DNA from: Saprospira grandis DSM 2844
GTDB taxonomy: Bacteria; Bacteroidota; Bacteroidia; Chitinophagales; Saprospiraceae
NCBI RefSeq assembly: GCF_000275825.1
Contig: NZ_JH719942.1
Location: forward strand, 3,574,391 to 3,638,390
Length of the DNA stretch: 64,000 nucleotides
Direction: 5' to 3'
A program made the position numbers and the translations under genes. The notes below the pieces were generated by a model. It was not told the DNA's origin, searched no databases, and worked only from the letters and a program-made list of their open reading frames with translations. This document shows positions 55,401 to 64,000 of this stretch, one piece after another (position 1 is the first letter of the stretch; each line of letters begins with the position of its first letter).

Positions 55401-58400
55401 AGTTTCAATGCTGCTTCGCCTGCAAAGGGTTTAGTATCTGTCCGTTTTTTCTCTTAAACCTTCGGGGCTGATAGTTTCAATGCTGCTTCGCCTGCAAAGG
55501 GTTTAGTATAGCAATGTGGCCTCGTACGAAGCCAGAGTTTTAAAGTTTCAATGCTGCTTCGCCTGCAAAGGGTTTAGTATTTTGGTAAGTTCCAAAGTCA
55601 TAGTTGGAAAAGCTGTTTCAATGCTGCTTCGCCTGCAAAGGGTTTAGTATCAAAAAACAAGCAGAAAAAGAATTAGCTATTCAATGTTTCAATGCTGCTT
55701 CGCCTGCAAAGGGTTTAGTATACACATAGGCTGTATTGAGGCTGTAGAGGGAGTAGGTTTCAATGCTGCTTCGCCTGCAAAGGGTTTAGTATAGCTAAGA
55801 ACGGCAAGGCCGAAGCTCACAATGCCGTTTCAATGCTGCTTCGCCTGCAAAGGGTTTAGTATAGATTGAATGAGATTATGAAAATGCTCATTGAAGGTTT
55901 CAATGCTGCTTCGCCTGCAAAGGGTTTAGTATAGGTAGGGTTTTTTATGCATAGCTCTGAGCTATACCTGTTTCAATGCTGCTTCGCCTGCAAAGGGTTT
56001 AGTATAACTTGTTGAGCTAATCCCAATAGAGATTGAGGGTTTCAATGCTGCTTCGCCTGCAAAGGGTTTAGTATCCAATAACTTTCATCAAATCCTTTGT
56101 AAATTACCGTTTCAATGCTGCTTCGCCTGCAAAGGGTTTAGTATACACACAAGGAGATGGGAAAGGCAAACAGCGAATGTTTCAATGCTGCTTCGCCTGC
56201 AAAGGGTTTAGTATACTTGAATTTGATACGCTAATATTAGCCCTATTAGCAGTTTCAATGCTGCTTCGCCTGCAAAGGGTTTAGTATGCCCGTAGCGGCA
56301 ACTGGTGTAGCGCTATTAATGTTTCAATGCTGCTTCGCCTGCAAAGGGTTTAGTATTTAAATAATTATACATTACATCACGACTCCAATACCGTTTCAAT
56401 GCTGCTTCGCCTGCAAAGGGTTTAGTATATTGTAGTCAATCCAACTCAACTCTTTACGAATTTGTTTCAATGCTGCTTCGCCTGCAAAGGGTTTAGTATA
56501 GTCTGCCATATTGTTTAGTTTTTAAATAAAAAAAGTTTCAATGCTGCTTCGCCTGCAAAGGGTTTAGTATGAAATACCAAAATTTTAAAAAATGAATAAG
56601 GAAGAAGTTTCAATGCTGCTTCGCCTGCAAAGGGTTTAGTATAGCAAACCCAAGCCAAGAAAATATGCTACCTATGGTTTCAATGCTGCTTCGCCTGCAA
56701 AGGGTTTAGTATTAAAGAGGCAAAGCTCTTTTTGTTCAGAAGAAAGGGTTTCAATGCTGCTTCGCCTGCAAAGGGTTTAGTATACAATTGTTCCACGTGG
56801 AACAACCTTTTTTTTACCGTTTCAATGCTGCTTCGCCTGCAAAGGGTTTAGTATAACAAGAAAAATGCAGCTAAAAGAAAACCAGATAGTTTCAATGCTG
56901 CTTCGCCTGCAAAGGGTTTAGTATCAAAGAGGCAAAGCTCTTTTTAGGTAAGGAGCAGGTTTCAATGCTGCTTCGCCTGCAAAGGGTTTAGTATGTAGGT
57001 TAACCGCTGCTAGGTAGGCGATTTGTTCGAGTTTCAATGCTGCTTCGCCTGCAAAGGGTTTAGTATTACAAAATTGCCAAGGAAACTGGCCTCCTTATGG
57101 CAGTTTCAATGCTGCTTCGCCTGCAAAGGGTTTAGTATTGGTTGGAGCGGCCCCAAAGGCAAAATGTTAGGAGGTTTCAATGCTGCTTCGCCTGCAAAGG
57201 GTTTAGTATCTGTCTGTTTAGTTCGGTGGTGCTTTTTACAAGCGTTTCAATGCTGCTTCGCCTGCAAAGGGTTTAGTATTTCAAATTCGATAACTTTTCT
57301 TAGTGCTTCAATAGTTTCAATGCTGCTTCGCCTGCAAAGGGTTTAGTATTTTAAAGATGAAAAAGGCATATCGGAATGTTATATAGTTTCAATGCTGCTT
57401 CGCCTGCAAAGGGTTTAGTATCAAAGAGGCAAAGCTCTTTTTAGGTAAGGAGCAGGTTTCAATGCTGCTTCGCCTGCAAAGGGTTTAGTATGTAGGTTAA
57501 CCGCTGCTAGGTAGGCGATTTGTTCGAGTTTCAATGCTGCTTCGCCTGCAAAGGGTTTAGTATTACAAAATTGCCAAGGAAACTGGCCTCCTTATGGCAG
57601 TTTCAATGCTGCTTCGCCTGCAAAGGGTTTAGTATTGGTTGGAGCGGCCCCAAAGGCAAAATGTTAGGAGGTTTCAATGCTGCTTCGCCTGCAAAGGGTT
57701 TAGTATCTGTCTGTTTAGTTCGGTGGTGCTTTTTACAAGCGTTTCAATGCTGCTTCGCCTGCAAAGGGTTTAGTATTTCAAATTCGATAACTTTTCTTAG
57801 TGCTTCAATAGTTTCAATGCTGCTTCGCCTGCAAAGGGTTTAGTATTTTAAAGATGAAAAAGGCATATCGGAATGTTATATAGTTTCAATGCTGCTTCGC
57901 CTGCAAAGGGTTTAGTATTAACAGCGTGTTTGTTAAAGCACCTTCTACACAGGCAGTTTCAATGCTGCTTCGCCTGCAAAGGGTTTAGTATAGTGAATCT
58001 TCAAGTTTCTCATTAGAATCAGCGGCGTTTCAATGCTGCTTCGCCTGCAAAGGGTTTAGTATAGGCCAACGGTACTTCTACGATGAAGTCCAAGACGGTT
58101 TCAATGCTGCTTCGCCTGCAAAGGGTTTAGTATAGCGGCTTACCTACGCCGCTAGGGTAAATGGTTTAGGTTTCAATGCTGCTTCGCCTGCAAAGGGTTT
58201 AGTATTGCCAAAGATGCAAACATTATTTTTGACAAATTTTGTTTCAATGCTGCTTCGCCTGCAAAGGGTTTAGTATCCCAGCGCAAAGGCCAAAGAGGCC
58301 CCAGATGAATTGGTTTCAATGCTGCTTCGCCTGCAAAGGGTTTAGTATATTCGGGCTCTCTCAGTAAGTATTGAAACGAGTGTTTCAATGCTGCTTCGCC

Positions 58401-61103
58401 TGCAAAGGGTTTAGTATAAAGAGGGGGGAAAAGCTATTGGACAAATGAGCTGGTTTCAATGCTGCTTCGCCTGCAAAGGGTTTAGTATCAAACCGTTTTG
58501 GAAGCTACTTTCTTAACGGCGGTTTCAATGCTGCTTCGCCTGCAAAGGGTTTAGTATAGGGGAACGGCTTCTTTTAGAAGAAGCCGAAAAGGTTTCAATG
58601 CTGCTTCGCCTGCAAAGGGTTTAGTATAGATGAGCAAAAAGGAGCTCATAGCATTGGAGGGTTTCAATGCTGCTTCGCCTGCAAAGGGTTTAGTATAGTT
58701 TATTAGCACTATTGGAAATATTTACACAATGTTTCAATGCTGCTTCGCCTGCAAAGGGTTTAGTATGCGGCTTTGTCGCAACTCTCGCTCCGCTTCTTTT
58801 GGTTTCAATGCTGCTTCGCCTGCAAAGGGTTTAGTATAAATTAAATTACTTTCTTGAGTTCTTCGATGAACTGTTTCAATGCTGCTTCGCCTGCAAAGGG
58901 TTTAGTATACACATCGCCAAACTCATCAAAGCTAGCTTGCATAGTTTCAATGCTGCTTCGCCTGCAAAGGGTTTAGTATTATGATCTGAGTTTTGGTTAA
59001 GCGCACAACCTTGTTTCAATGCTGCTTCGCCTGCAAAGGGTTTAGTATATATTCGAGTTGCAGGGCCTTTGGCTTTTCCAATGTTTCAATGCTGCTTCGC
59101 CTGCAAAGGGTTTAGTATGCCTTTACAAGCAATTTTACGCCTACTTTAATATTGTTTCAATGCTGCTTCGCCTGCAAAGGGTTTAGTATTTAGATCATCG
59201 AATACCGACATAATCAATTGCTTGTTTCAATGCTGCTTCGCCTGCAAAGGGTTTAGTATAAGGTCGGGTCGTTCGATAAACAGCATCACGTTGTTTCAAT
59301 GCTGCTTCGCCTGCAAAGGGTTTAGTATGTAGAAACCTCATATGCAGCTTATGAAGCAAATAGTTTCAATGCTGCTTCGCCTGCAAAGGGTTTAGTATTT
59401 TTAAAAATAAAAAGTTTCCAAAAATGAAGGAAGTTTCAATGCTGCTTCGCCTGCAAAGGGTTTAGTATCAAATTGGGGCCTTTTTTTATGTCTGGTAATG
59501 AGGTTTCAATGCTGCTTCGCCTGCAAAGGGTTTAGTATTTGGGCTTCGATCCCAAGAACATTATTCGCAAAAAAGTTTCAATGCTGCTTCGCCTGCAAAG
59601 GGTTTAGTATACACTAGAAAATAAAAAGCCCTGTGAGCAATGCGGGTTTCAATGCTGCTTCGCCTGCAAAGGGTTTAGTATACAGACAAGTTTATATAAG
59701 GGGCTTTATTGAAAACTGTTTCAATGCTGCTTCGCCTGCAAAGGGTTTAGTATGCAGCCACCGCCCATGGGCGGATTCCCTACGAATGTTTCAATGCTGC
59801 TTCGCCTGCAAAGGGTTTAGTATAGGACAAAGAGGGCGTTTCTACCCTCTTTACCGGCGTTTCAATGCTGCTTCGCCTGCAAAGGGTTTAGTATTTTCTG
59901 GCAGCTTGGCTTTGCCGACCGTTTTGGCGTGTTTCAATGCTGCTTCGCCTGCAAAGGGTTTAGTATAGCACTCGGATAGCCAATGATATTTGGGAGCAGA
60001 GTTTCAATGCTGCTTCGCCTGCAAAGGGTTTAGTATCTGCCTCTTTTTCGGGTGTGGCGCTAACATAGTAGCGAAGTTTCAATGCTGCTTCGCCTGCAAA
60101 GGGTTTAGTATAAGTGTCTGGAATTGTAGATACAAGCAACCTAAGCTGTTTCAATGCTGCTTCGCCTGCAAAGGGTTTAGTATTTTTTCACCCTACAGCT
60201 TACTCCGACCTAAGTTGTAGTTTCAATGCTGCTTCGCCTGCAAAGGGTTTAGTATTTGAGCTCATCGATCAGCATCTGCTCACTGAGGTGTTTCAATGCT
60301 GCTTCGCCTGCAAAGGGTTTAGTATTGTAGGAAGTAAAGCGGATGATATAAGGAACTCCGGTTTCAATGCTGCTTCGCCTGCAAAGGGTTTAGTATTTTC
60401 GCTCAATGTGCCGACTGTATTTCGGAAGGTTGTTTCAATGCTGCTTCGCCTGCAAAGGGTTTAGTATAAAAAGCAGAAAGTTATGCAGCGTCAAATAAGC
60501 AAGGTTTCAATGCTGCTTCGCCTGCAAAGGGTTTAGTATATTCTACCTAGATCAAAAAGAGTTCGAACAAATGTGTTTCAATGCTGCTTCGCCTGCAAAG
60601 GGTTTAGTATGGCGGCGCTTTTGAGCGGGTTGTAACTTCTCAAAAGTTTCAATGCTGCTTCGCCTGCAAAGGGTTTAGTATTCCAATAATTTAACGCATA
60701 TAAAATGGACCTAAGAGTTTCAATGCTGCTTCGCCTGCAAAGGGTTTAGTATTGGTACATGCAAGTATTTCAGACTCGCCTCCACAGTTTCAATGCTGCT
60801 TCGCCTGCAAAGGGTTTAGTATAGCGGCAAAGATTTGGGCATCCAGAAATGTCGTCGTAGTTTCAATGCTGCTTCGCCTGCAAAGGGTTTAGTATAAGCG
60901 GTCGGGCGTTGATGTCGGTGCTAAAGAGGTTTCAATGCTGCTTCGCCTGCAAAGGGTTTAGTATTGCGGCTTTAAAGTCCCCGCCATGGTCGAATATAGT
61001 TTCAATGCTGCTTCGCCTGCAAAGGGTTTAGTATCGCATCGCTCTCTATCGCCAAACATTAGATGGTGTTTCAATGCTGCTTCGCCTGCAAAGGGTTTAG
61101 TAT
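43431..61103 (-). CRISPR. Giant CRISPR array: about 250 repeats, 249 spacers
   Basis: The 36-bp repeat is given here on the plus strand: it begins GTTTCAATGCTGC and ends GGGTTTAGTAT. By hand I count 250 copies, spaced 69-75 bp (mean about 71), so spacers are about 33-39 bp. Nearly all repeats are identical; only the left-most (43431-43466) is degenerate in its first 8 bases, marking the trailer end. Read on the minus strand the repeat ends in ATTGAAAC, the usual crRNA 5' handle, and has a small stem CTTTG / CGAAG. Leader and promoter lie at the right end (61104 onward). The subtype cannot be fixed from the window; orphan cas6 lies at 36978. The array has a 7-unit tandem duplication, a repeated spacer, and many palindrome-containing spacers. 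Confidence 0.99.
56892..57885 (-). repeat. Tandem duplication of seven repeat-spacer units inside the array
   Basis: Spacers starting at 56925, 56995, 57067, 57139, 57210, 57280 and 57350 recur in the same order 497 bp further right (57422 to about 57882), and the sequences agree throughout as far as I can read. This points to unequal recombination between repeats. Confidence 0.95.
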
Positions 61104-61317
61104 AGCAAAACTATCATATAATTTAAAAAGCCATAAGAACGCTAGCACCGACATTAGAGGCATATAACCCCGAAATATACCGCAAAGCATCCAAACGCCA
61201 TTTTTCCATTTTAAGAAAGTTTTAAGATTTGTAAAAGCCAAGCCCAAAACCAATATGCCCAAGCCCAAAAACTCCCAAATCCAAACCCAATATAACCATT
61301 TTCCCCAAAACCACAAA
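61104..61317 (-). promoter_or_regulatory. CRISPR leader with predicted promoter
   Basis: The gene-free flank next to the right-most, intact repeat. On the minus strand it is G/T-rich, as many leaders are, and carries TTTG (complement 61314-61317), a 19-nt spacer and TATATTGG (complement 61287-61294), one base off the TAnnTTTG box, placing the start about 175 nt before the first repeat. An open hydrophobic frame crosses this region into the array but is not considered a gene. Confidence 0.7.
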
Positions 61318-61357
61318 CAAAAAAAAAGAGCGAAATAAGCCCTACGCTATCTCGCTC
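61318..61357 (-). terminator. Terminator of the STAS-like gene
   Basis: On the minus strand GAGCGA and TCGCTC (complements 61352-61357 and 61328-61333) pair and are followed by about nine T residues; it separates the upstream gene from the CRISPR leader. Confidence 0.75.
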
Positions 61358-61375
61358 CCCATCTCTTAAGCATAT

Positions 61376-61774
61376 CTAATGCCCCTTCTTTTCCCTAATC
61401 TCCAATAACCATTTTACCGCCTCTCGCTCATTCGTAAACAACCGAATCGGATGCGAGATTTTGTTCAAACTTAACATAAAATTTCCCAGTATTTTAGAAG
61501 CCCCATTGTTAATCAATCCAGCCCCCGCAGCAATGTTCAACCGCGGGTCTCTCTCCCCAGATATTCGCCTAGCTTCCTTAGACTGCCCCCTCAATCCACG
61601 CATGTCCGCCAAAAAATATAATGGCTGACTCCCCCGAATCTGATAGGCGGCCTCTATCCACTCCAAAGAATCCTCTGCCTCCAAATAAGCCCCCTGGCCC
61701 AGTCGCTGTACCAAAATTCCCGTCTGCTCATCCATATAAAGCAAACTCTTTTTTAATTGTATTTCCGTTCTCAT
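61376..61774 (-). CDS. SpoIIAA/STAS-like (DUF7793-type) protein
   Basis: 132 residues. The pattern GILVQRLGQGAYLEAEDSLE, PLYFLADMRGLRGQSKEARR, an ALA-type region ending KILGNFMLSLNK, and the close FTNEREAVKWLLEIREKK matches the small SpoIIAA-like proteins widespread in Bacteroidota, where the last part (N.F......P..IF....EAL.WL) is conserved. The function is not established; a role in regulation or ligand binding is assumed from the STAS fold. Single gene, with a terminator next to the CRISPR leader. Not a cas gene. Confidence 0.78.
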   Translation of the reverse strand: MRTEIQLKKSLLYMDEQTGILVQRLGQGAYLEAEDSLEWIEAAYQIRGSQPLYFLADMRGLRGQSKEARRISGERDPRLNIAAGAGLINNGASKILGNFMLSLNKISHPIRLFTNEREAVKWLLEIREKKGH

Positions 61775-61944
61775 AGCTTCCTCCCCTCAGGGATATTCTC
61801 TTTTTTTTGCCATTAAAGCCGCAAAATAAAAAAAGAAAATTAAGGGCCTCTAAGTAGGGGAGTAGGCATTATACCTACCCGTTTTCTAGCCTGCTGATAG
61901 TAAGTCCTTTAAATGATGTCTGTTTTTTTATTGTCTCTACGCCT
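61775..61944. other. Intergenic region, AT-rich
   Basis: Contains the presumed upstream region of the STAS-like gene and a short palindromic GTAGG / CCTAC pair around 61853-61878; no gene seen. Confidence 0.4.
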
Positions 61945-62060
61945 TTTTTGGGGCTGCCCCTCCCTGCGGTCGGGTCGGGCCATTTCGCCGCTCGCTGTTC
62001 GCTCGGCCCTGCAGCGGCTGCGCCGCTTTGGTCTGCCGCCTGCGGCGGCCCTGCTACAGC
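61945..62060 (+). repeat. GC-rich intergenic repeat, copy 13 (divergent)
   Basis: Plus-orientation, divergent copy: GGGGCTGCCCCTCCCTGCGG, CGCTCGCTGTTCGCTCGGCC at about 61990-62009 (core changed), stem GCGGCTGCGCCGC, then GGTCTGCCGCCTGCGGCGG. Confidence 0.75.
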
Positions 62061-62354
62061 CCCTCAGCCAGATTTAATCGCGCTGCTTTGGCCATCTTTG
62101 CTATGAATTTTTGGCTAGGCCAGCTATTTTTTAAGGGCATAGCCTTCGCTATGGCCGAGAAAAATAGGGCCGACTAGCGGGAAATTGCTGCAAACTATAA
62201 AAGTGAGTGCGTTTAAATCTGGCTATTGCCTGCGGCGGCTGCGCCGCCTGCTATCTGCAAACAAATTTACCGCAAATAGGGAGGTGGTTTACAATAATAT
62301 AAAAGGATCCCCCTCATCAATTAAACCGCCAAAGCATCCCCCCAAAAGCCCCCC
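62061..62354. other. Intergenic region with short hairpins
   Basis: Holds GGGCATAGCCTTCGCTATGGCC (hairpin, 62137-62157) and GCGGCGGCTGCGCCGCC (62232-62248). An open frame at 62185 crosses into the next repeat and is not a gene. Confidence 0.5.
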
Positions 62355-62512
62355 AACCCCAGATGAGCGGCCCAGCGCTGCGAAGGGGTGGCCCAAAGGG
62401 CCAGACCAAAGGCGAAACGAAGTGGAGCCTGCAGGGCCGAACAGACCTGTGAGCCCCGAAGCATAGCGGCGGCCAGGCAAGGCAAAGCCGGCCGGCCGCG
62501 GGCCCCTAGGCC
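62355..62512 (-). repeat. GC-rich intergenic repeat, copy 14
   Basis: Minus-orientation copy whose GGGGCC end abuts the stop of the minus-strand secreted-protein gene (overlapping it by a few bases). Core GCAGGGCCGAACAGACCTGT at about 62431-62450 has two changes; a GGCCGGCCGGC-type stem lies near 62470-62500. Confidence 0.85.
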
Positions 62513-63996
62513 TTAATAAACTCAATCTCCCGCTTCTTCCGGTTGTTGTACCTGATTTCCAAAATATAAGCCCCAGCCTCCAAATCAGAAAGATCCTCCA
62601 ATATCAATAGTTCATTAGAACTCAAACCCGCCTTTAATTCCAATTTGACCCGCCGCCGCTGATCGTAAATCCGTATCCTTGCCGATTTCATCTTCTTACC
62701 CAAACGACCAAAGCGCAAATTCAATTCTTTTTGCACCGGATTAGGATAAATGGCCAACTGCCCCCCCTCTTTGCTCTTCCAGCCCCGCACAAATACTACC
62801 TCCGAATAGGCCTCCTGCCCATGATTAGACAATTGCCGAAACCGATAGTAGCTGTCGCCATCAAAAGCATTGACATCCGTAAACCGATAGTTGGTGGGCG
62901 CCTCGCTGTTGCCAAAACCCGGAATAAAACCCACCAAATGAAAGTCTTCACTGCCCGCTAAACGACGCTCCACCAGAAATCCCTTGTTTTCGGTCTCTCT
63001 AGGGGTGGTCCAACGCAACTCTACTTCCCTGATGTTTTTGCGCTTGGCCCGAAAAGCCACTAACTCCAGCTTCTGAAAGGCAAAGTTGAGGTATTTGAGC
63101 AACAAGGCCGTAGATACCAAGCCTTTGTTCTCAAAAATTCGCTCGCGTTTGCTGGGGTCAGCATCAAAACGAGACTCAAAAGAAGCCCCCAAGTAAATGC
63201 TGCTTTTGTTACTGACCACCAAGGCTTTGGTCCGGTCGTTCCCACTGCCATCCAAGGCTTTGGCCCAACTCAAGCGCGCATCCTTGGCCGATACTTCCAT
63301 CAAGAAGATATCCGACTTCAAGAGGTTGCTGGTCTTCAAGATGAGGCTATCCGAAGTAGGCATTTCCCCCTGAAAATAACCCGTCAATAAAATCTGCTGA
63401 CTGTCTACCGCCGCCATGGCCGTAATCCTCGTTTTCTGATCACTGCCCCAAGACTTTAGCCATCGAAAATCTCCAGCCTTGCTGTAATGGACCAAAAAGG
63501 CATCTCTAGTCCCCCTAGCCTTCTGAGTCCTCGGACCAAATGCCGCCGTCCCCTCAAAACTCCCCCCCAAATAAAGCCCCAATTTAGGCAGGTATAAGAG
63601 CTCGCCCAAACGCTCGTTCGAATGCCCACCCAATAGCCGCGCCCATCGAAAATCTCCCCCCCGATCTAAAGCCAAAATGGCCAAATCCTGCTCGCCCGCA
63701 GCCCGCAAAAGCTGGTTCTGCCGATGCCCCAATTTGAGCTGCTTCGAAAAGGATAAGCCCAAATAAATCTGCCCCTGCTCATCTAAGGCCAAACGCCCCC
63801 GATTCGGCGCCAAACAATCAAAGGTTTTAAACCAAGCGAGCCGCCCCGACTCTACCGATAGCGATAAAAGCAAAAATCCCGATTTGTCCAATAAGCTCTG
63901 CCCCTCATAAACTAAACGATCCCCCCGATGACTGAGCAAAACTAATAGCTCCCCATTGGGCTGCTCCTTGATGGCCAGCAAATCTACCTCCCCCAA
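62506..63996 (-). CDS. Type IX secretion substrate with propeller-like repeats, 5' end outside the window
   Basis: The 496 residues visible are the C-terminal part; the open frame reaches the window edge, and the protein lacks a signal peptide here, so the true start lies beyond 64000. Residues 1-290 hold SBBP-like propeller repeats (WFKTFDCLAPNRGRLALDEQ, FRWARLLGGHSNERLGELLY, RWLKSWGSDQKTRITAM). A fibronectin-like domain follows (about 310-400; VELRWTTPRETENKGFLVER), then a sorting domain of ~80 residues with the YPNPVQKELNLRF start and a GAYILEIRYNNR end, which directs secretion by the type IX system. Likely a cell-surface or secreted protein. Confidence 0.88.
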   Translation of the reverse strand: MGEVDLLAIKEQPNGELLVLLSHRGDRLVYEGQSLLDKSGFLLLSLSVESGRLAWFKTFDCLAPNRGRLALDEQGQIYLGLSFSKQLKLGHRQNQLLRAAGEQDLAILALDRGGDFRWARLLGGHSNERLGELLYLPKLGLYLGGSFEGTAAFGPRTQKARGTRDAFLVHYSKAGDFRWLKSWGSDQKTRITAMAAVDSQQILLTGYFQGEMPTSDSLILKTSNLLKSDIFLMEVSAKDARLSWAKALDGSGNDRTKALVVSNKSSIYLGASFESRFDADPSKRERIFENKGLVSTALLLKYLNFAFQKLELVAFRAKRKNIREVELRWTTPRETENKGFLVERRLAGSEDFHLVGFIPGFGNSEAPTNYRFTDVNAFDGDSYYRFRQLSNHGQEAYSEVVFVRGWKSKEGGQLAIYPNPVQKELNLRFGRLGKKMKSARIRIYDQRRRVKLELKAGLSSNELLILEDLSDLEAGAYILEIRYNNRKKREIEFIKA

Positions 63997-64000
63997 ACTT

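Noticed and set aside
43570-60464. Dozens of open reading frames within the array, translating the repeat as FQCCFACKGFS, FNAASPAKGLV or TKPFAGEAALK
   Set aside because: The repeat has no stop in several frames, so spacer-containing frames stay open by chance. No gene features.
61071-61316. Hydrophobic 81-codon frame on the minus strand, rich in Trp and Leu
   Set aside because: It is the G/T-rich CRISPR leader read as protein, ends inside the first repeat, and overlaps the predicted promoter.
61376-61774. Possible small cas or anti-CRISPR-like gene next to the leader
   Set aside because: The sequence fits the SpoIIAA/STAS-like family and is separated from the leader by its own terminator.

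Overview
The window looks like a chromosomal piece of a Bacteroidota bacterium, most likely a Saprospira-like member of the Saprospiraceae. This rests on a type IX secretion C-terminal sorting domain, a PorE-like OmpA protein, promoters of the TTTG / TAnnTTTG kind (upstream of sucC, of a tRNA-Asp and in the CRISPR leader), many small Bacteroidota-style lipoproteins, and a very abundant GC-rich intergenic repeat family that breaks up an otherwise moderately AT-rich genome. The species name is an inference; no rRNA or marker gene is present.

Layout. 1-6.7 kb: an ABM-domain monooxygenase-like protein, a membrane-anchored divergent protein kinase, a decayed IS4-type element inserted with a 9-bp duplication into an intergenic repeat, and small unknown proteins. 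6.8-12.2 kb: a small defence island with an ATPase carrying an AbiJ-NTD3-like N-terminus overlapping an HNH nuclease gene (Septu-like PtuA/PtuB architecture), a HEPN-type gene cut in two by an IS3-family element whose excision on paper restores the frame exactly, and a tRNA-like sequence with a hairpin in its anticodon loop. 12.3-13.4 kb: a mosaic of non-coding repeats. 13.5-23.4 kb: a same-strand cluster of an anchored coiled-coil/HhH protein, a CHAT (caspase-fold) protease, a STAND-type ATPase split by one in-frame stop, an orphan copy of the STAND C-terminal membrane module, and a large metacaspase-like protein. This is my best candidate for an undescribed protease-based signalling or cell-death system.

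23.5-36 kb: mostly housekeeping and envelope genes (sucC, a TPR-CHAT protein with its lipoprotein partner, a DUF819 transporter-like protein, DUF4178 protein, lipoproteins, PorE-like OmpA protein). 36-42.7 kb: an IS5-family element sitting 21 bp before an orphan cas6, then a 2-oxoacid dehydrogenase E2 gene, and a recD2/DUF2306 pair on the minus strand. 43.2 kb: tRNA-Asp. 43.4-61.1 kb: one giant CRISPR array; by hand I count 250 repeats and 249 spacers, with no cas genes other than cas6 in view. The canonical ATTGAAAC end of the repeat, the degenerate left-most repeat, a minus-strand promoter in the right flank and a strong terminator past the left end all agree that the array is transcribed leftward. 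61.4-64 kb: a SpoIIAA/STAS-like protein and the C-terminal part of a type IX-secreted propeller-like protein that runs off the window.

Functionally, the window mixes central metabolism with several layers of anti-phage or stress functions: CRISPR with Cas6 processing, ATPase/HNH, HEPN, and caspase-fold proteases. Two of these (HEPN gene, STAND gene) look inactivated, and cas6 may have lost or gained its promoter through the IS insertion.
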